Positions 41,985 to 51,443 of a stretch of 64,000 nucleotides of DNA are shown piece after piece. Below the pieces are notes generated by a model. The model was not told where the DNA came from. It did no database searches and saw only the letters and a program-made list of their open reading frames with translations. The DNA is from Chryseobacterium sp. (GTDB taxonomy: Bacteria; Bacteroidota; Bacteroidia; Flavobacteriales; Weeksellaceae). Each line of letters opens with the position of its first letter. Within the stretch, counting starts at the first letter, position 1. Position numbers and translations under genes: made by a program. Where the stretch lies: assembly GCF_008014695.1 (NCBI RefSeq), contig NZ_VOXE01000002.1, positions 372,001 through 436,000 of the forward strand, in the 5' to 3' direction.

Positions 41985-44348
41985 ATGAGTCAACAATTAA
42001 ATGCAGGAGTGGAAGCTTCAGAGGAGTTCAACATCAATGAACTGATTAAACCGTATATCCGAAAATGGTGGTGGTTCATACTCTCTGTAATTGCTTTGCT
42101 CGCACTTGCCGTTTTCTATATTAAAATCACGACGCCGGTGTACACTGTCAAGGCTACGGCCCTGATTAAAGACACCAAAAAAACGCCTTCAGCGGATATG
42201 GGAATGCTTTCGGAACTGGGAGGATTCGGCTCCATGGGGACGAACAGTATCGAAAATGAGATAGAAGTGCTGAAGTCCAAAAAACTCATGTACGGCGTGG
42301 TAACTGAATTGGGTCTGCAGACCTCACTCATCAACAAAGAGGGATTAAGAGATCATGAGCTCTACGGAAAATCATCACCTGTCCTGATTCAGCTCATCAA
42401 TGAAAAGGAATATGATGAACCTATTGAAAATCCCCTTATCCTGAACATTTCCGGAGACCGGCTTGAGATTTCGTCCGAAGACCTGCATGAAAAAATTGTC
42501 ACAACCTACGGTAAAACGATCAGCCTTCCGTATGCCAACATTATGATTCGGAAAAATCCTGGATATATCCCTTCCAAAAAGGAATCTATCGGGGTTATGG
42601 AAATCAATTATATGCCTACCAGGGCTGCAGTAAACAGCTTTCAGAAAATGATGAAGGTGGACCTGGTGAATGAAGATGCCACCGTTCTGGATTTATCCAT
42701 TAATTATCCCAATATTGCGAAAGCCTCAGGCATCATCAATAAACTGATTGATGCTTACAACAGTGATGCGATTAACGATAAAAATGCAGAGTCGAAGAAG
42801 ACAAAAGATTTTATTGACGAACGTATCGGCATCATTGCCAATGAACTGGGCGAAGTTGAAAGTAAGAAAGAACAATTTAAAATCGCAAACAAAATTACCG
42901 ATATTCCTGCAGAAGCATCGCTTGCACTGGGAAGTTCAGCCGCCGCACGCGGGCGCATTCTGGAAACAGAAACCCAGCTGCAACTCACCAGTGACCTGAT
43001 CACCTATATGTCGAAACTCGGGAGCAACCAAACCCTGCCATCGAGTGTGGGACTCAGCAATCCTACAGCTTCGGCCAATATCAATGCCTATAACCAGCTG
43101 ATCCTGGAAAGAAACAGGCTTTTGGAAAATGCCACACCGGAGAATCCCGTAGTATCGGACCTGAACAAACAGATTTCGGTCCTTCGTTCTTCGGTGATGG
43201 ACGGACTTGTTAAAAATCAGGTGGCCTTACAAGCGGCCAGAAACCAGATTGCGGGGGAGCAGAATGTGCTGAATTCCAAAATCACAAAGATTCCTGCTCA
43301 GGAAAAAATGTTCCGCAGCATCGAAAGACAGCAACAGATCAAAGAGAACCTCTATTTACTCCTACTGGAAAAAAGGGAGGAAGCAGCCATTTCACTGGCA
43401 ATTACAGCACCAAAGGCGCGCGTTATTGATGCCGCTTATCCGTCGGAACAACCTGTAGCCCCAAAAAAAATACTGATTTTGGGAGGAGCGCTGTTCCTGG
43501 GACTGCTGCTGCCGTTCACCTTTATTTATCTGCGCGAAATGTTCAATAATAAAATCCGCTCCAAACATGATCTGGAAAGACTGTCGCATGCTCCTATTCT
43601 GGGTGAGCTGCCAAGGGTAGAGAAAGGACAGAACGAACTGGTGGAACTGAACGATCTGACCCCAATGGCGGAAGCCTTCAGAATTATGATTACAAATATG
43701 AAATTCATGCTGCCGAAGAAAGATGGTGCGAAAATCATTTTTGTCTCGTCAACGGTAAAAGGGGAAGGAAAAACATTTGTCTCTGTAAATCTGGCACTGA
43801 CATTGGCTTCTGTTAAAAATAAAGTGCTGATCATCGGTTCTGATATCCGGAATCCGCAGCTCCAGCGCTATAACACGGAACGCAAAGGTCTGGCCGGTTT
43901 AACAGAATACCTGTATGACGAAAGTACAGGTATTAAAGATATTATTCATGTTTCCAGTTTCAATCCGAACTGCGATGTGATATATTCGGGAAGCATACCG
44001 CCGAATCCCACCGAACTGCTCTCGAACGGCAGGTACGAAATGCTAATTGAAATGCTGGCGCCGCTGTATGACTATATTATTCTGGATACTGCACCGCTAA
44101 TGCTGGTGACTGATACCTTCCTGTTTTCAGCAATGGCCGATGCCACCATTTATGTAACACGGTCGGGCTATACCGAAAATAGCCTCATCGATTTTGCGAA
44201 TAAACAGATTGATTCCAAAAAAATTAAAAATGTAGCCTTTGTACTGAATGATGTGGATAAAGATTATTTTGGATACGGTAATAAATACGGATATGGATAC
44301 ACCGCTAAGGATAGAAGTTTCTTACAGAAACTGAAAGACAAGTTCTGA
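41985..44348 (+). CDS. Wzc-like polysaccharide co-polymerase / BY-type tyrosine kinase, locus B
   Basis: Second Wzc-type kinase (787 aa), paralogous to the one at 744. Wzz domain with first helix at about 32-52 ([19 protein letters not shown]), a periplasmic coiled-coil with [20 protein letters not shown], second helix near 500 ([20 protein letters not shown]), then the kinase: Walker [16 protein letters not shown] (about 587), A' [21 protein letters not shown]. The tail [13 protein letters not shown] contains the tyrosine cluster. It lies 18 bases after the export lipoprotein. The pair should control length and export of the locus B glycan. Confidence 0.93.
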   Translation: MSQQLNAGVEASEEFNINELIKPYIRKWWWFILSVIALLALAVFYIKITTPVYTVKATALIKDTKKTPSADMGMLSELGGFGSMGTNSIENEIEVLKSKKLMYGVVTELGLQTSLINKEGLRDHELYGKSSPVLIQLINEKEYDEPIENPLILNISGDRLEISSEDLHEKIVTTYGKTISLPYANIMIRKNPGYIPSKKESIGVMEINYMPTRAAVNSFQKMMKVDLVNEDATVLDLSINYPNIAKASGIINKLIDAYNSDAINDKNAESKKTKDFIDERIGIIANELGEVESKKEQFKIANKITDIPAEASLALGSSAAARGRILETETQLQLTSDLITYMSKLGSNQTLPSSVGLSNPTASANINAYNQLILERNRLLENATPENPVVSDLNKQISVLRSSVMDGLVKNQVALQAARNQIAGEQNVLNSKITKIPAQEKMFRSIERQQQIKENLYLLLLEKREEAAISLAITAPKARVIDAAYPSEQPVAPKKILILGGALFLGLLLPFTFIYLREMFNNKIRSKHDLERLSHAPILGELPRVEKGQNELVELNDLTPMAEAFRIMITNMKFMLPKKDGAKIIFVSSTVKGEGKTFVSVNLALTLASVKNKVLIIGSDIRNPQLQRYNTERKGLAGLTEYLYDESTGIKDIIHVSSFNPNCDVIYSGSIPPNPTELLSNGRYEMLIEMLAPLYDYIILDTAPLMLVTDTFLFSAMADATIYVTRSGYTENSLIDFANKQIDSKKIKNVAFVLNDVDKDYFGYGNKYGYGYTAKDRSFLQKLKDKF

Positions 44349-44375
44349 ACCCCGTATTCCGGATAAAAAACATTT

Positions 44376-44792
44376 ATGAAAAATCCAATGAACAGGCCGC
44401 GGATCATTCAGCTTCCTAAGATCGTAGATCCACGCGGCAATCTTTCCTTTTTTGAACATCCGCGCCAACTCCCTTTCGGGATTGCACGGACCTACTGGAT
44501 CTATGATGTGCCGGGTGGAGAAAGAAGGGGCAGCCATGCCTTCCGCAGGCAGCAGGAATTTATCACGGCACTTTCCGGCAGCTTCGATGTGGTGCTTACT
44601 GACGGAGAAAATGAGGAGGTGTTTTCGCTGAACCGCTCTTATTACGGACTTTATGTTCCTGCGATGTACTGGAGGACTCTGGAGAATTTCTCGACAAATG
44701 CGCTTGCGCTCATTGTTTCGGATCTGCCGTACAGTGACGCTGATTATATCCGTGATTTTGAAGCATTTAAAAAGGAGCGTCATGTCCAGTAA
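44376..44792 (+). CDS. FdtA/QdtA-like sugar 3,4-ketoisomerase cupin, copy 1 (active-site variant)
   Basis: WxcM-like cupin (138 aa) of the dTDP-4-keto-6-deoxyglucose 3,4-ketoisomerase family. Family marks: PKIVDPRGNLSFFEHP, ARTYWIYDVPGGERRGSHAF, SGSFDVVLTDG and YSDADYIRDFEAF. Where FdtA and QdtA have two active-site histidines in HAH, this copy has HAF, losing the second. It may therefore be inactive alone, work with the next gene as a heterodimer, or have shifted stereospecificity. It overlaps the second copy by 11 bases. Confidence 0.86.
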   Translation: MKNPMNRPRIIQLPKIVDPRGNLSFFEHPRQLPFGIARTYWIYDVPGGERRGSHAFRRQQEFITALSGSFDVVLTDGENEEVFSLNRSYYGLYVPAMYWRTLENFSTNALALIVSDLPYSDADYIRDFEAFKKERHVQ

Positions 44793-45204
44793 TATTTCGG
44801 TTTTCGACTGCTCGGTGATTGGCCTGGATAAAATAAACTTCAGGGAAGGAAATCTGACCGTTGTGGAAAATGATTCCGATTTCCCCTTTGCAGTGAAACG
44901 GGTCTTTTACCTTTACGATATTGCCGGTGGAGAGAGCAGGGGAGCACATGCTCACCGCGAGTGCCACCAGTTCCTGATTGCTGCAGGTGGCAGTTTCGAA
45001 GTTTCGCTTGACGATGGCAGGTTCAGGAGACAGGTTTTTCTGAACCGTCCCGATATGGGTCTGCACATTCCGCCTGGCATCTGGGCTTCGGAAGTTAATT
45101 TTTCTTCCGGTGCCATCTGTCTGGTCCTGGCTTCGCATCTGTATTCGGAAAGTGATTACCTCCGGGATTATGAGGAATATTTAAATATGAGAAATAATGG
45201 CTAA
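44782..45204 (+). CDS. fdtA: FdtA/QdtA-like sugar 3,4-ketoisomerase cupin, copy 2
   Basis: WxcM-like cupin (140 aa) with the full active-site stretch [17 protein letters not shown], including both histidines of the HAH motif. It should isomerise dTDP-4-keto-6-deoxyglucose to a 3-keto sugar for transamination. ATG 44782 ([18 protein letters not shown]) matches the family start; an open frame from 44653 is only an upstream extension overlapping copy 1. The galacto (FdtA, to Fuc3NAc) and gluco (QdtA, to Qui3NAc) types cannot be told apart by eye, so the symbol marks the family only. The rmlA and rmlB genes needed to supply its substrate are not in the window. Confidence 0.85.
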   Translation: MSSNISVFDCSVIGLDKINFREGNLTVVENDSDFPFAVKRVFYLYDIAGGESRGAHAHRECHQFLIAAGGSFEVSLDDGRFRRQVFLNRPDMGLHIPPGIWASEVNFSSGAICLVLASHLYSESDYLRDYEEYLNMRNNG

Positions 45205-45685
45205 AATACATCCGCTGGCTGATGTGCAGACTTTACGTATTGGAGAAGAAACCTCGGTATGGCAGTTCTGTGTGATTTTAGCAGGCGCCGCCATTGGTAA
45301 CCACTGCAACATCAATTGTCAGGTCTTTATTGAAAACGATGTGGTGATCGGGGACTTTGTGACGGTAAAACCCGGCGTACAGATCTGGGACGGTGTTACT
45401 CTTGAAGACCACGTTTTTATAGGGCCTAATGTAACCTTTACAAACGATTTGGTACCCCGGTCGAAACAGTATCCCGATTCCTTTGCGAAAACCCTTGTAA
45501 AAAGGGGAGCCTCAGTTGGTGCCAATGCAACCATAGTTGCCGGAAACTGTATTGGTGCCTATGCATTAATTGGTGCCGGGAGTGTGGTGACAAAAGATAT
45601 TCCGGACTATACCGTATGGTTTGGGAATCCTGCGAAGCAGCGTGGCACGATTGATGAAAAGGGTAATATTACCTACCACCGGTGA
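45197..45685 (+). CDS. FdtC-like left-handed beta-helix N-acetyltransferase
   Basis: Hexapeptide-repeat acetyltransferase (162 aa) of the WbbJ/FdtC group. Repeats run through [41 protein letters not shown] and [17 protein letters not shown], then [20 protein letters not shown], ending with [14 protein letters not shown]. In dTDP-Fuc3NAc synthesis this enzyme acetylates the 3-amino group produced by FdtB. It overlaps the cupin by 8 bases and precedes the aminotransferase by 66 bases, the standard module order. Donor acyl group is assumed to be acetyl-CoA. Confidence 0.86.
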   Translation: MAKIHPLADVQTLRIGEETSVWQFCVILAGAAIGNHCNINCQVFIENDVVIGDFVTVKPGVQIWDGVTLEDHVFIGPNVTFTNDLVPRSKQYPDSFAKTLVKRGASVGANATIVAGNCIGAYALIGAGSVVTKDIPDYTVWFGNPAKQRGTIDEKGNITYHR

Positions 45686-45751
45686 AACCCGATGGCAGTG
45701 GCGGAAATCACCGTACCACCAACTTTCAGATAACTTTCTTAACAGGACACC

Positions 45752-46855
45752 ATGATAAAATTTTTAGACCTGCAAAAAATCAATCTTGCCCATCAGCAGG
45801 AAACCGAAGAACGGATACTCAATGTATTCCGAAGCGGCTGGTATCTGCTGGGCAGGGAAGTAGCAACGTTTGAAAAAAACCTTGCCACCTACATCGGAGC
45901 TCAGCATGCCGTGGGCGTTGCCAACGGGCTTGATGCCCTCCGACTGATCCTTCGTGCCTATATCGAGATGGGGATCATGGAACAAGGAGATGAGATTATT
46001 GTGCCCGCCAATACTTATATCGCTTCGCTACTTGCCATATCAGATAACCGACTGGTGCCCGTTTTGGTTGAACCGGATCCTGCGAATTTCAATCTAGACC
46101 TCACCCGCATTGAAGAAAAAATCACGGCGAAGACAAAAGGGATCATGATTGTGCATCTGTACGGAAGAACGGTGTTTTCGGAAGAACTGAAATCGCTGGC
46201 AAATAAGCACCAGCTAAAAATCATTGAAGACAATGCCCAAGCCATAGGTGCCGAATGGCAGGCCCTGAAAACCGGAAATCTGGGAGATGCTGCAGGATTC
46301 AGTTTTTACCCGGGGAAAAATCTCGGAGCTCTGGGTGACGCCGGTGCCATCACTACTAATGACGCTGAGTTAGCGGAAACAGTACGCATCCTGGCCAATT
46401 ATGGATCGAACCAGAAATACATTAATATTTACCAGGGACTGAATTCGCGTCTGGATGAGATGCAGGCGGCAGTACTTGATGTGAAACTGAAATATATTGA
46501 TGGGGAAAATGCAAGGAGAAGAGAAATCGCCATGCGCTACATCGAGGAAATCCGGCATCCGGATATCCAGCTGCCGCAAATGCCGGGGAATCCCGCAGAG
46601 CATGTGTGGCATCTTTTTGTAATCAGAAGCGCTGACCGGGCCAAACTTCAGGAATACCTGACCACAGCCGGTGTACAGACACTTATTCATTATCCGGTGC
46701 CACCCCACAGGCAGGAGGCCTACCGGGAGTGGAACGTACTTTCATTCCCAATTACTGAGCGCATTCACGATGAAGTCCTGAGTTTACCCATCTCTCCCGT
46801 AATGTCTGATGAAGACGTGGGACTTGTGATCCGTAAAATAAACAGCTATGCTTAA
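45752..46855 (+). CDS. fdtB: FdtB/QdtB-like dTDP-3-keto-sugar aminotransferase
   Basis: DegT/DnrJ/EryC1 aminotransferase (367 aa) adding the 3-amino group to dTDP-3-keto-6-deoxyhexose. Start [20 protein letters not shown] and [16 protein letters not shown] are typical of FdtB/QdtB. Others: [15 protein letters not shown] (instead of GTAAL), [26 protein letters not shown] and the Schiff-base lysine in [17 protein letters not shown] (about 185). With the cupins and acetyltransferase before it this completes dTDP-Fuc3NAc or dTDP-Qui3NAc. The gluco/galacto distinction depends on the ketoisomerase, so the symbol marks the family. Confidence 0.9.
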   Translation: MIKFLDLQKINLAHQQETEERILNVFRSGWYLLGREVATFEKNLATYIGAQHAVGVANGLDALRLILRAYIEMGIMEQGDEIIVPANTYIASLLAISDNRLVPVLVEPDPANFNLDLTRIEEKITAKTKGIMIVHLYGRTVFSEELKSLANKHQLKIIEDNAQAIGAEWQALKTGNLGDAAGFSFYPGKNLGALGDAGAITTNDAELAETVRILANYGSNQKYINIYQGLNSRLDEMQAAVLDVKLKYIDGENARRREIAMRYIEEIRHPDIQLPQMPGNPAEHVWHLFVIRSADRAKLQEYLTTAGVQTLIHYPVPPHRQEAYREWNVLSFPITERIHDEVLSLPISPVMSDEDVGLVIRKINSYA

Positions 46856-47435
46856 AGAAGCGCTGAAACCGTCCTATGCATTGATGTTGAAACGTTTTAA
46901 TCAGTTTCGGTATTTTCTGCTGCCTAACCTGTTTTCGAAAGCGCATTGTGTCTACGAAAAGATGCCGGCATTTCAGCAAAAAACTTTTGTTACCGGACCC
47001 GGAACTATCCGCTTTGGTGAGAACTGTATTTTTGGCACAAAAGGCGGCGGATTTCATTATGGCGGGAGCATCGAATTACAGACCCGGCTCGGCGCTGCAG
47101 AAATTTCCATCGCCGAGAATGTGGCGACCAACAATAATCTCTTCATTTGTTCAGCGAACCGAATCAGGATCGGAGCCGGAACTTTTATCGGGCAGAATGT
47201 CACCTTAATGGATTTTGAGGCTCACGGTACTGAACCTGAAAAAAGAAATGAAATGGGTGAAATAGGCACTGTGAACATCCATGAAAATGTATGGATTGGG
47301 AATAATGTCACGATACTGAAAAATTCAGAGATTGGAAAAAACAGCATCGTTGCCACCGGTGCAGTGGTGTCGGGAAAATTTCCTCCGAACGTCATTATCG
47401 GGGGCATACCCGCAAAAGTCATTAAAAACCTCTGA
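46848..47435 (+). CDS. Left-handed beta-helix O-acetyltransferase
   Basis: Second hexapeptide acyltransferase of this module (195 aa). The hexapeptide region starts near residue 45 ([17 protein letters not shown]) and ends with [37 protein letters not shown] and [29 protein letters not shown] holds the likely catalytic His. It resembles maltose-acetyltransferase-type enzymes and probably O-acetylates a sugar of the locus B repeat unit. It overlaps the aminotransferase by 8 bases, and its stop shares one base with the flippase start. Confidence 0.84.
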   Translation: MLKEALKPSYALMLKRFNQFRYFLLPNLFSKAHCVYEKMPAFQQKTFVTGPGTIRFGENCIFGTKGGGFHYGGSIELQTRLGAAEISIAENVATNNNLFICSANRIRIGAGTFIGQNVTLMDFEAHGTEPEKRNEMGEIGTVNIHENVWIGNNVTILKNSEIGKNSIVATGAVVSGKFPPNVIIGGIPAKVIKNL

Positions 47436-48919
47436 TGTCCGAAGAGCAGTCGTCATATCGCCAGATCATGAAAGCCACATCCGTATTTGGAGGGGTTCAG
47501 GTATTCAATATACTGGTACAGCTCATCCGTTCCAAGGTAGTGGCGGTACTGCTTGGGCCGTCAGGTATCGGGATTATGGGTCTGCTGCAGACGACCGTTC
47601 TGCTAGTAGCCTCTGCAACGAATTTTGGCTTAGGGACCAGTGCAGTCAGGGATATTTCGGAAGCCAGCCGTGAAGACGACGAAAATAAAATCCTGCAGAC
47701 CGTTGCGGTATTCCGGAAACTGGTTTGGCTCACCGGACTTCTGGGAATGGCTGTAACAGTAGCCCTTTCGCCGTTGTTGAGCAAACTGACTTTTGGTACC
47801 TATGACTATACGTTAGCATTTGTTGCCCTTGCTGTAACTTTACTAATCAATCAGCTTGCGGCCGGACAGGTAGTACTGCTTCAGGGACTGAGGAAGATCA
47901 ACTGGCTTGCCAAAGCCATTGTTTATGCTTCGGTTCTGGGTTTACTAGCGTCGCTGCCGCTCTATTATTTTTTCGGTAATGCGGGGATCGTTCCGGCCAT
48001 GGTTCTTACTGCGCTTGCCCTGCTGGCTGTACAGTACCGGTTTGCCAATAAAATGAAAATAAAAACCGTTGCACTCACCTTCAGAGAAGCGGTGCACCGG
48101 GGAAAGCCTATGTTGAAACTCGGTTTTATGCTTTCGCTGAGCAGCCTCATCACCGTAGCTGCTTCCTATATCATCAGAATTTTTATTTCCAATACAGGCG
48201 GCGTGGCCGATGTAGGGCTCTACAATGCGGGATTTGCCATTATTGGCACTTATGTAGGCATTGTTTTTACCGCCATGAGCACCGATTATTATCCCCGACT
48301 TGCCGCGGTTGCGCACAGCAATGCAGAAAGCCGAACGGTAATCAATCAGCAGGCGGAAGTAGCACTGCTTATTCTTGCACCCATTATTATGATTTTTCTG
48401 GTCTTCATCAACTGGGTCATTATCCTGCTGTATTCAACACAGTTTATCGAGGTTAATGATATGATACTGTATGCGGCACTGGGCATGTTTTTTAAAACCG
48501 CTAGCTGGGCGATTGGATTTCTTTTTCTTGCGAAAGGGAACAGCCGGCTTTTCTTTTGGAATGAGTTATTGACGAATACCTATACCTTGGCTCTCAACAT
48601 CCTCGGCTATCATTACTGGGGTTTAACCGGACTCGGAGTTTCGTTTCTGGCCTCTTATTTCCTTCATCTGATTCAGGTGTTTCTGGTGGCCAAAACACGT
48701 TATGGGTTTTCATTTTCCTCAGATTTTATAAAGATATTTGTTTTACAGCTTCTGCTCGCACTGGTCTGTCTGCTGGTAGTGAAGTTGGCAGGAGTAAAGG
48801 AGGCGTATATTTTTGGATCTGCAATTGTTCTTGTTTCCGGATGGCATGCCTATCGGGAACTGGACAAAAGACTGGACTTGAAGGCTATACTGGCTTCCAT
48901 TAAAAATAAACTAAGGTAA
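47435..48919 (+). CDS. WzxE-like O-antigen translocase (flippase), locus B
   Basis: Integral membrane protein of 494 aa with about 12-14 helices. The beginning (RQIMKATSVFGGVQVFNILV, VVAVLLGPSGIGIMGLLQ) closely fits the O-antigen/ECA translocase branch around WzxE, which is often encoded after FdtB-type aminotransferases (4-amino or 3-amino 6-deoxy sugars). It should flip the locus B lipid-linked repeat across the inner membrane. This branch is distinct from the AT-rich Wzx at 14004, so the loci each have their own flippase. Confidence 0.9.
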   Translation: MSEEQSSYRQIMKATSVFGGVQVFNILVQLIRSKVVAVLLGPSGIGIMGLLQTTVLLVASATNFGLGTSAVRDISEASREDDENKILQTVAVFRKLVWLTGLLGMAVTVALSPLLSKLTFGTYDYTLAFVALAVTLLINQLAAGQVVLLQGLRKINWLAKAIVYASVLGLLASLPLYYFFGNAGIVPAMVLTALALLAVQYRFANKMKIKTVALTFREAVHRGKPMLKLGFMLSLSSLITVAASYIIRIFISNTGGVADVGLYNAGFAIIGTYVGIVFTAMSTDYYPRLAAVAHSNAESRTVINQQAEVALLILAPIIMIFLVFINWVIILLYSTQFIEVNDMILYAALGMFFKTASWAIGFLFLAKGNSRLFFWNELLTNTYTLALNILGYHYWGLTGLGVSFLASYFLHLIQVFLVAKTRYGFSFSSDFIKIFVLQLLLALVCLLVVKLAGVKEAYIFGSAIVLVSGWHAYRELDKRLDLKAILASIKNKLR

Positions 48920-48939
48920 GGATGGGTGCTGCAAATTAA

Positions 48940-49092
48940 ATGAAAATGCTGAATATTTCAGGGAACAGATTGCCGCACGGACCTTATTGCGATATATTTG
49001 CGGAGCCCAGTGCATTGCGGAAAGTGAGTAGACACCTCTTTATTATTACCAAACAGCCTCCTGCTGAAGGCTTTTCTGGAAGTGAACTTTAA
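48940..49092 (+). CDS. Small ORF of unknown nature between flippase and glycosyltransferase
   Basis: A 50-codon frame (MKMLNISGNRLPHG at the start, ending GFSGSEL) fills most of the 191-base gap between its neighbours. I recognise no family. It is not hydrophobic and has no motif. It could be a genuine small protein, a chance frame, or the remnant of a glycosyltransferase gene. Confidence is low. Confidence 0.2.
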   Translation: MKMLNISGNRLPHGPYCDIFAEPSALRKVSRHLFIITKQPPAEGFSGSEL

Positions 49093-49110
49093 ATAAACAG
49101 CAGCCGAAAC

Positions 49111-50229
49111 ATGAGAATTTTATTATTTGGAGAATACAGCGGTTTTCACAATCATCTGAAAGATGGGCTCATGAAGCTCGACCAGGATGTGGTGATCGCC
49201 TCAAGAAAGGATGGATTTAAAAACCTCCCTTCCGATTACAGTTTTGATTCCGGGTTTAAGAACCGGTATCTGAATTACCTCCATATGGTTTCCAAATATG
49301 TTGCCTCGCTGCGTGAACTGAAAGGCTTTGATGTTTTGCAGATCATGAATGCAGGAATTGTATCCTATGAAAGTCTGCGGTTTAACCGTTTTATTCTTGA
49401 GCAGCTGATTAAAAACAACCAAAAAACCTTTTTGTCGGGCGCCGGTGAGGATCCTGTAATCTGGGATTACTGGATGAAACATAGCGGGGATCTGAAATAT
49501 AGCTGGCTCGAAGGGGCGCGGGAAGACCACCTCCGGAAATCAAGCGCTGAACTTCCGCAGGAGAACGCAGATTTTTTACAGTGGAATAAAGATCTACTCG
49601 CGAAAATCGACGGCTATATTCCCATTATGTTTGAATACAGCGTTCCATACTCTGGGTATCCGATCCCCAAGCGCACGATTCCAATTCCTGTTAACATTGA
49701 TAAAATCAAATACCGTGATAATATGGTGGGAAATAAAATCAAGATTTTTCACGGCCTGAACCGGTATGGCATGAAGGGCACCCAGTTTGTGGAAAAGGCT
49801 TTTGAGATCCTCAGAAGGAAATATCCCAATGATCTGGAACTCACCATTGCGGGTCAGCTGCCGCTAAAAGAATACTTGGAAGTGACCGGAGCGGCCAACG
49901 TGATTGTGGACCAGACCCGATCCTATTCTCTCGCCATGAACGCCCTGTTTTCGATGGCGCAGGGAAAAGTGGTATTGGGTGGCAATGAGCCGGAATCTGC
50001 AACAGCGCTTCACTACAGCACCGAAAATCCAGCCATTAATATTACGCCTGATGCGCAACAGATTGTTGCTCAGGTGGAGATGCTCCTTGACGATAAAATT
50101 GCTCTGGGGGACTTGGGTTACAAATCCCGGCAGTTTGTGGAAAAGGAACACCATTATATTAATGTTGCCCAGCAATATCTGGACTTCTGGAGCGAAAGCT
50201 CCGGATTGAATAAACGGGATAAAAATTAA
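49111..50229 (+). CDS. GT-B glycosyltransferase
   Basis: Putative glycosyltransferase (372 aa) with a GT-B outline. MRILLFGEYSGFHNHLKDGL opens the acceptor domain, FDVLQIMNAG and KTFLSGAGEDPVIWDYW lie mid-way, and the donor half has IKIFHGLNRYGMKGTQFVEK, LELTIAGQLPLKEYLEV and MNALFSMAQGKVVLGGNEPE. A classical EX7E motif is absent; EPESATAL may serve. Relatives of this type occur in capsule loci of Bacteroidetes. Donor sugar and linkage are unknown. It begins a block of repeat-unit assembly genes after the flippase. Confidence 0.75.
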   Translation: MRILLFGEYSGFHNHLKDGLMKLDQDVVIASRKDGFKNLPSDYSFDSGFKNRYLNYLHMVSKYVASLRELKGFDVLQIMNAGIVSYESLRFNRFILEQLIKNNQKTFLSGAGEDPVIWDYWMKHSGDLKYSWLEGAREDHLRKSSAELPQENADFLQWNKDLLAKIDGYIPIMFEYSVPYSGYPIPKRTIPIPVNIDKIKYRDNMVGNKIKIFHGLNRYGMKGTQFVEKAFEILRRKYPNDLELTIAGQLPLKEYLEVTGAANVIVDQTRSYSLAMNALFSMAQGKVVLGGNEPESATALHYSTENPAINITPDAQQIVAQVEMLLDDKIALGDLGYKSRQFVEKEHHYINVAQQYLDFWSESSGLNKRDKN

Positions 50230-50299
50230 TTATTGCGACAAAAACTACGGGTGATTCCGTATTGACAAATGGAGTATAAAAAGAATCGGACTACTGATC

Positions 50300-51385
50300 A
50301 TGGAGAACTTTAACACCCTTTATAACACAGTTATAATTTTTATTGCCTTTGTTGCCCTGTATTTTTCGGCAGCCATCGACATTAAAAAGCGGAATTTCAC
50401 AAAAACCGGACTGGTATTTGCCTTTGCGACTCTGGTAGCGCTGCTTTTACTGTTCGGCCTGCGTGACAAGGAAATTGGTACCGATACCTTGATGTATTAC
50501 TGGCAGTACAAAAATTACCGGCACTATGAGCAAGGCACCGATTTTTTGATGGGTTTTGTATTTACAGGACTGAATCAGTTCTCGAATGATCCGACACTTT
50601 ACTTTTTTGTGATGGCCTTTCTTTATCTGGCTACATTTGGATTCGCATTTTTTTACTATGCCAGAAGCTTGGGAAGCAATGTTTATCTCGTGTTGTTTTC
50701 TTTTATCAGTCTGTTTTTTTTCGAGGCCATGGGAATTAACACCATCAGGCAGGGAGTGTCTCTGGGTTTTTTCGCACTGGCACTGTCTCAGTATTACAAG
50801 GAGCCGGTGACTTTTTTTAAAAAAAGTGTCATTATATTTGCGGTGCTGTCGGTTGGTTTCCACCTTACAGGATTAATCCCGGTCATTCTCTTTCTTCTTG
50901 TGATATCTCTTCGCAAAATACGGTTGGGCTATTATTATTTCCTTTATTTTTTCACTCTTGTGCTGTCGGTTTTCAGCGTCAGTATATTAACTTTTAAAGA
51001 TTATATAGGTTTTTTATTGATTGATGAGAGAAGAAGCGGCTACTTAGAGGTTGCGAAGTTTTCCAAACTATACAGCATAGGGTTTAAGCCACAGTTTGTC
51101 GCCTTTAATACCCTGTTTTTGCTATTTTTTGTTTACATCAGGAAGTTTGTCTATGTTTCAGATGGCTCTACCCAACTTTTCAAGTATTATCTACTGAGCA
51201 GTTCGCTGTTTTTTATGGTGTTCCAGCTGCCGTATTCAGACCGGTGGGGAGTAATGTCTTGGGTAGTAATTCCTTTTTTACTGGTACCCCTTTTTAAGGT
51301 GGGCACGGGCAGAAGGCTTGCAACGGCTACCGTCCTGCTCCTTACTGCCATATTCCTGTTTTTCCTAAGCTATCAGAGCAAATAA
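50300..51385 (+). CDS. EpsG/Wzy-like polysaccharide polymerase, locus B
   Basis: Multi-pass membrane protein (361 aa) of the EpsG family. About 10 hydrophobic helices are seen, and the diagnostic stretch LLFGLRDKEIGTDTLMYYWQ (about 50-69), where the conserved RDxxIGTDT occurs, followed by FEAMGINTIRQGVSLGFFAL with the NxxRQ signature of this family. It should polymerise the locus B repeat in the periplasm, the role of the unrelated protein at 20968 in locus A. It is separated from its neighbours by gaps of 58-70 bases. Confidence 0.88.
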   Translation: MENFNTLYNTVIIFIAFVALYFSAAIDIKKRNFTKTGLVFAFATLVALLLLFGLRDKEIGTDTLMYYWQYKNYRHYEQGTDFLMGFVFTGLNQFSNDPTLYFFVMAFLYLATFGFAFFYYARSLGSNVYLVLFSFISLFFFEAMGINTIRQGVSLGFFALALSQYYKEPVTFFKKSVIIFAVLSVGFHLTGLIPVILFLLVISLRKIRLGYYYFLYFFTLVLSVFSVSILTFKDYIGFLLIDERRSGYLEVAKFSKLYSIGFKPQFVAFNTLFLLFFVYIRKFVYVSDGSTQLFKYYLLSSSLFFMVFQLPYSDRWGVMSWVVIPFLLVPLFKVGTGRRLATATVLLLTAIFLFFLSYQSK

Positions 51386-51443
51386 AAATCAGGCGCAATG
51401 CGTTTATATTATTTTTCCTATATTAATTTTAATATTTTTGCAT

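Noticed and set aside
51433-51440. TATTTTTG as a promoter for the beta-helix gene
   Set aside because: It ends 3 bases before the start codon, so transcription would begin inside the gene, and no TTG is found at -33.
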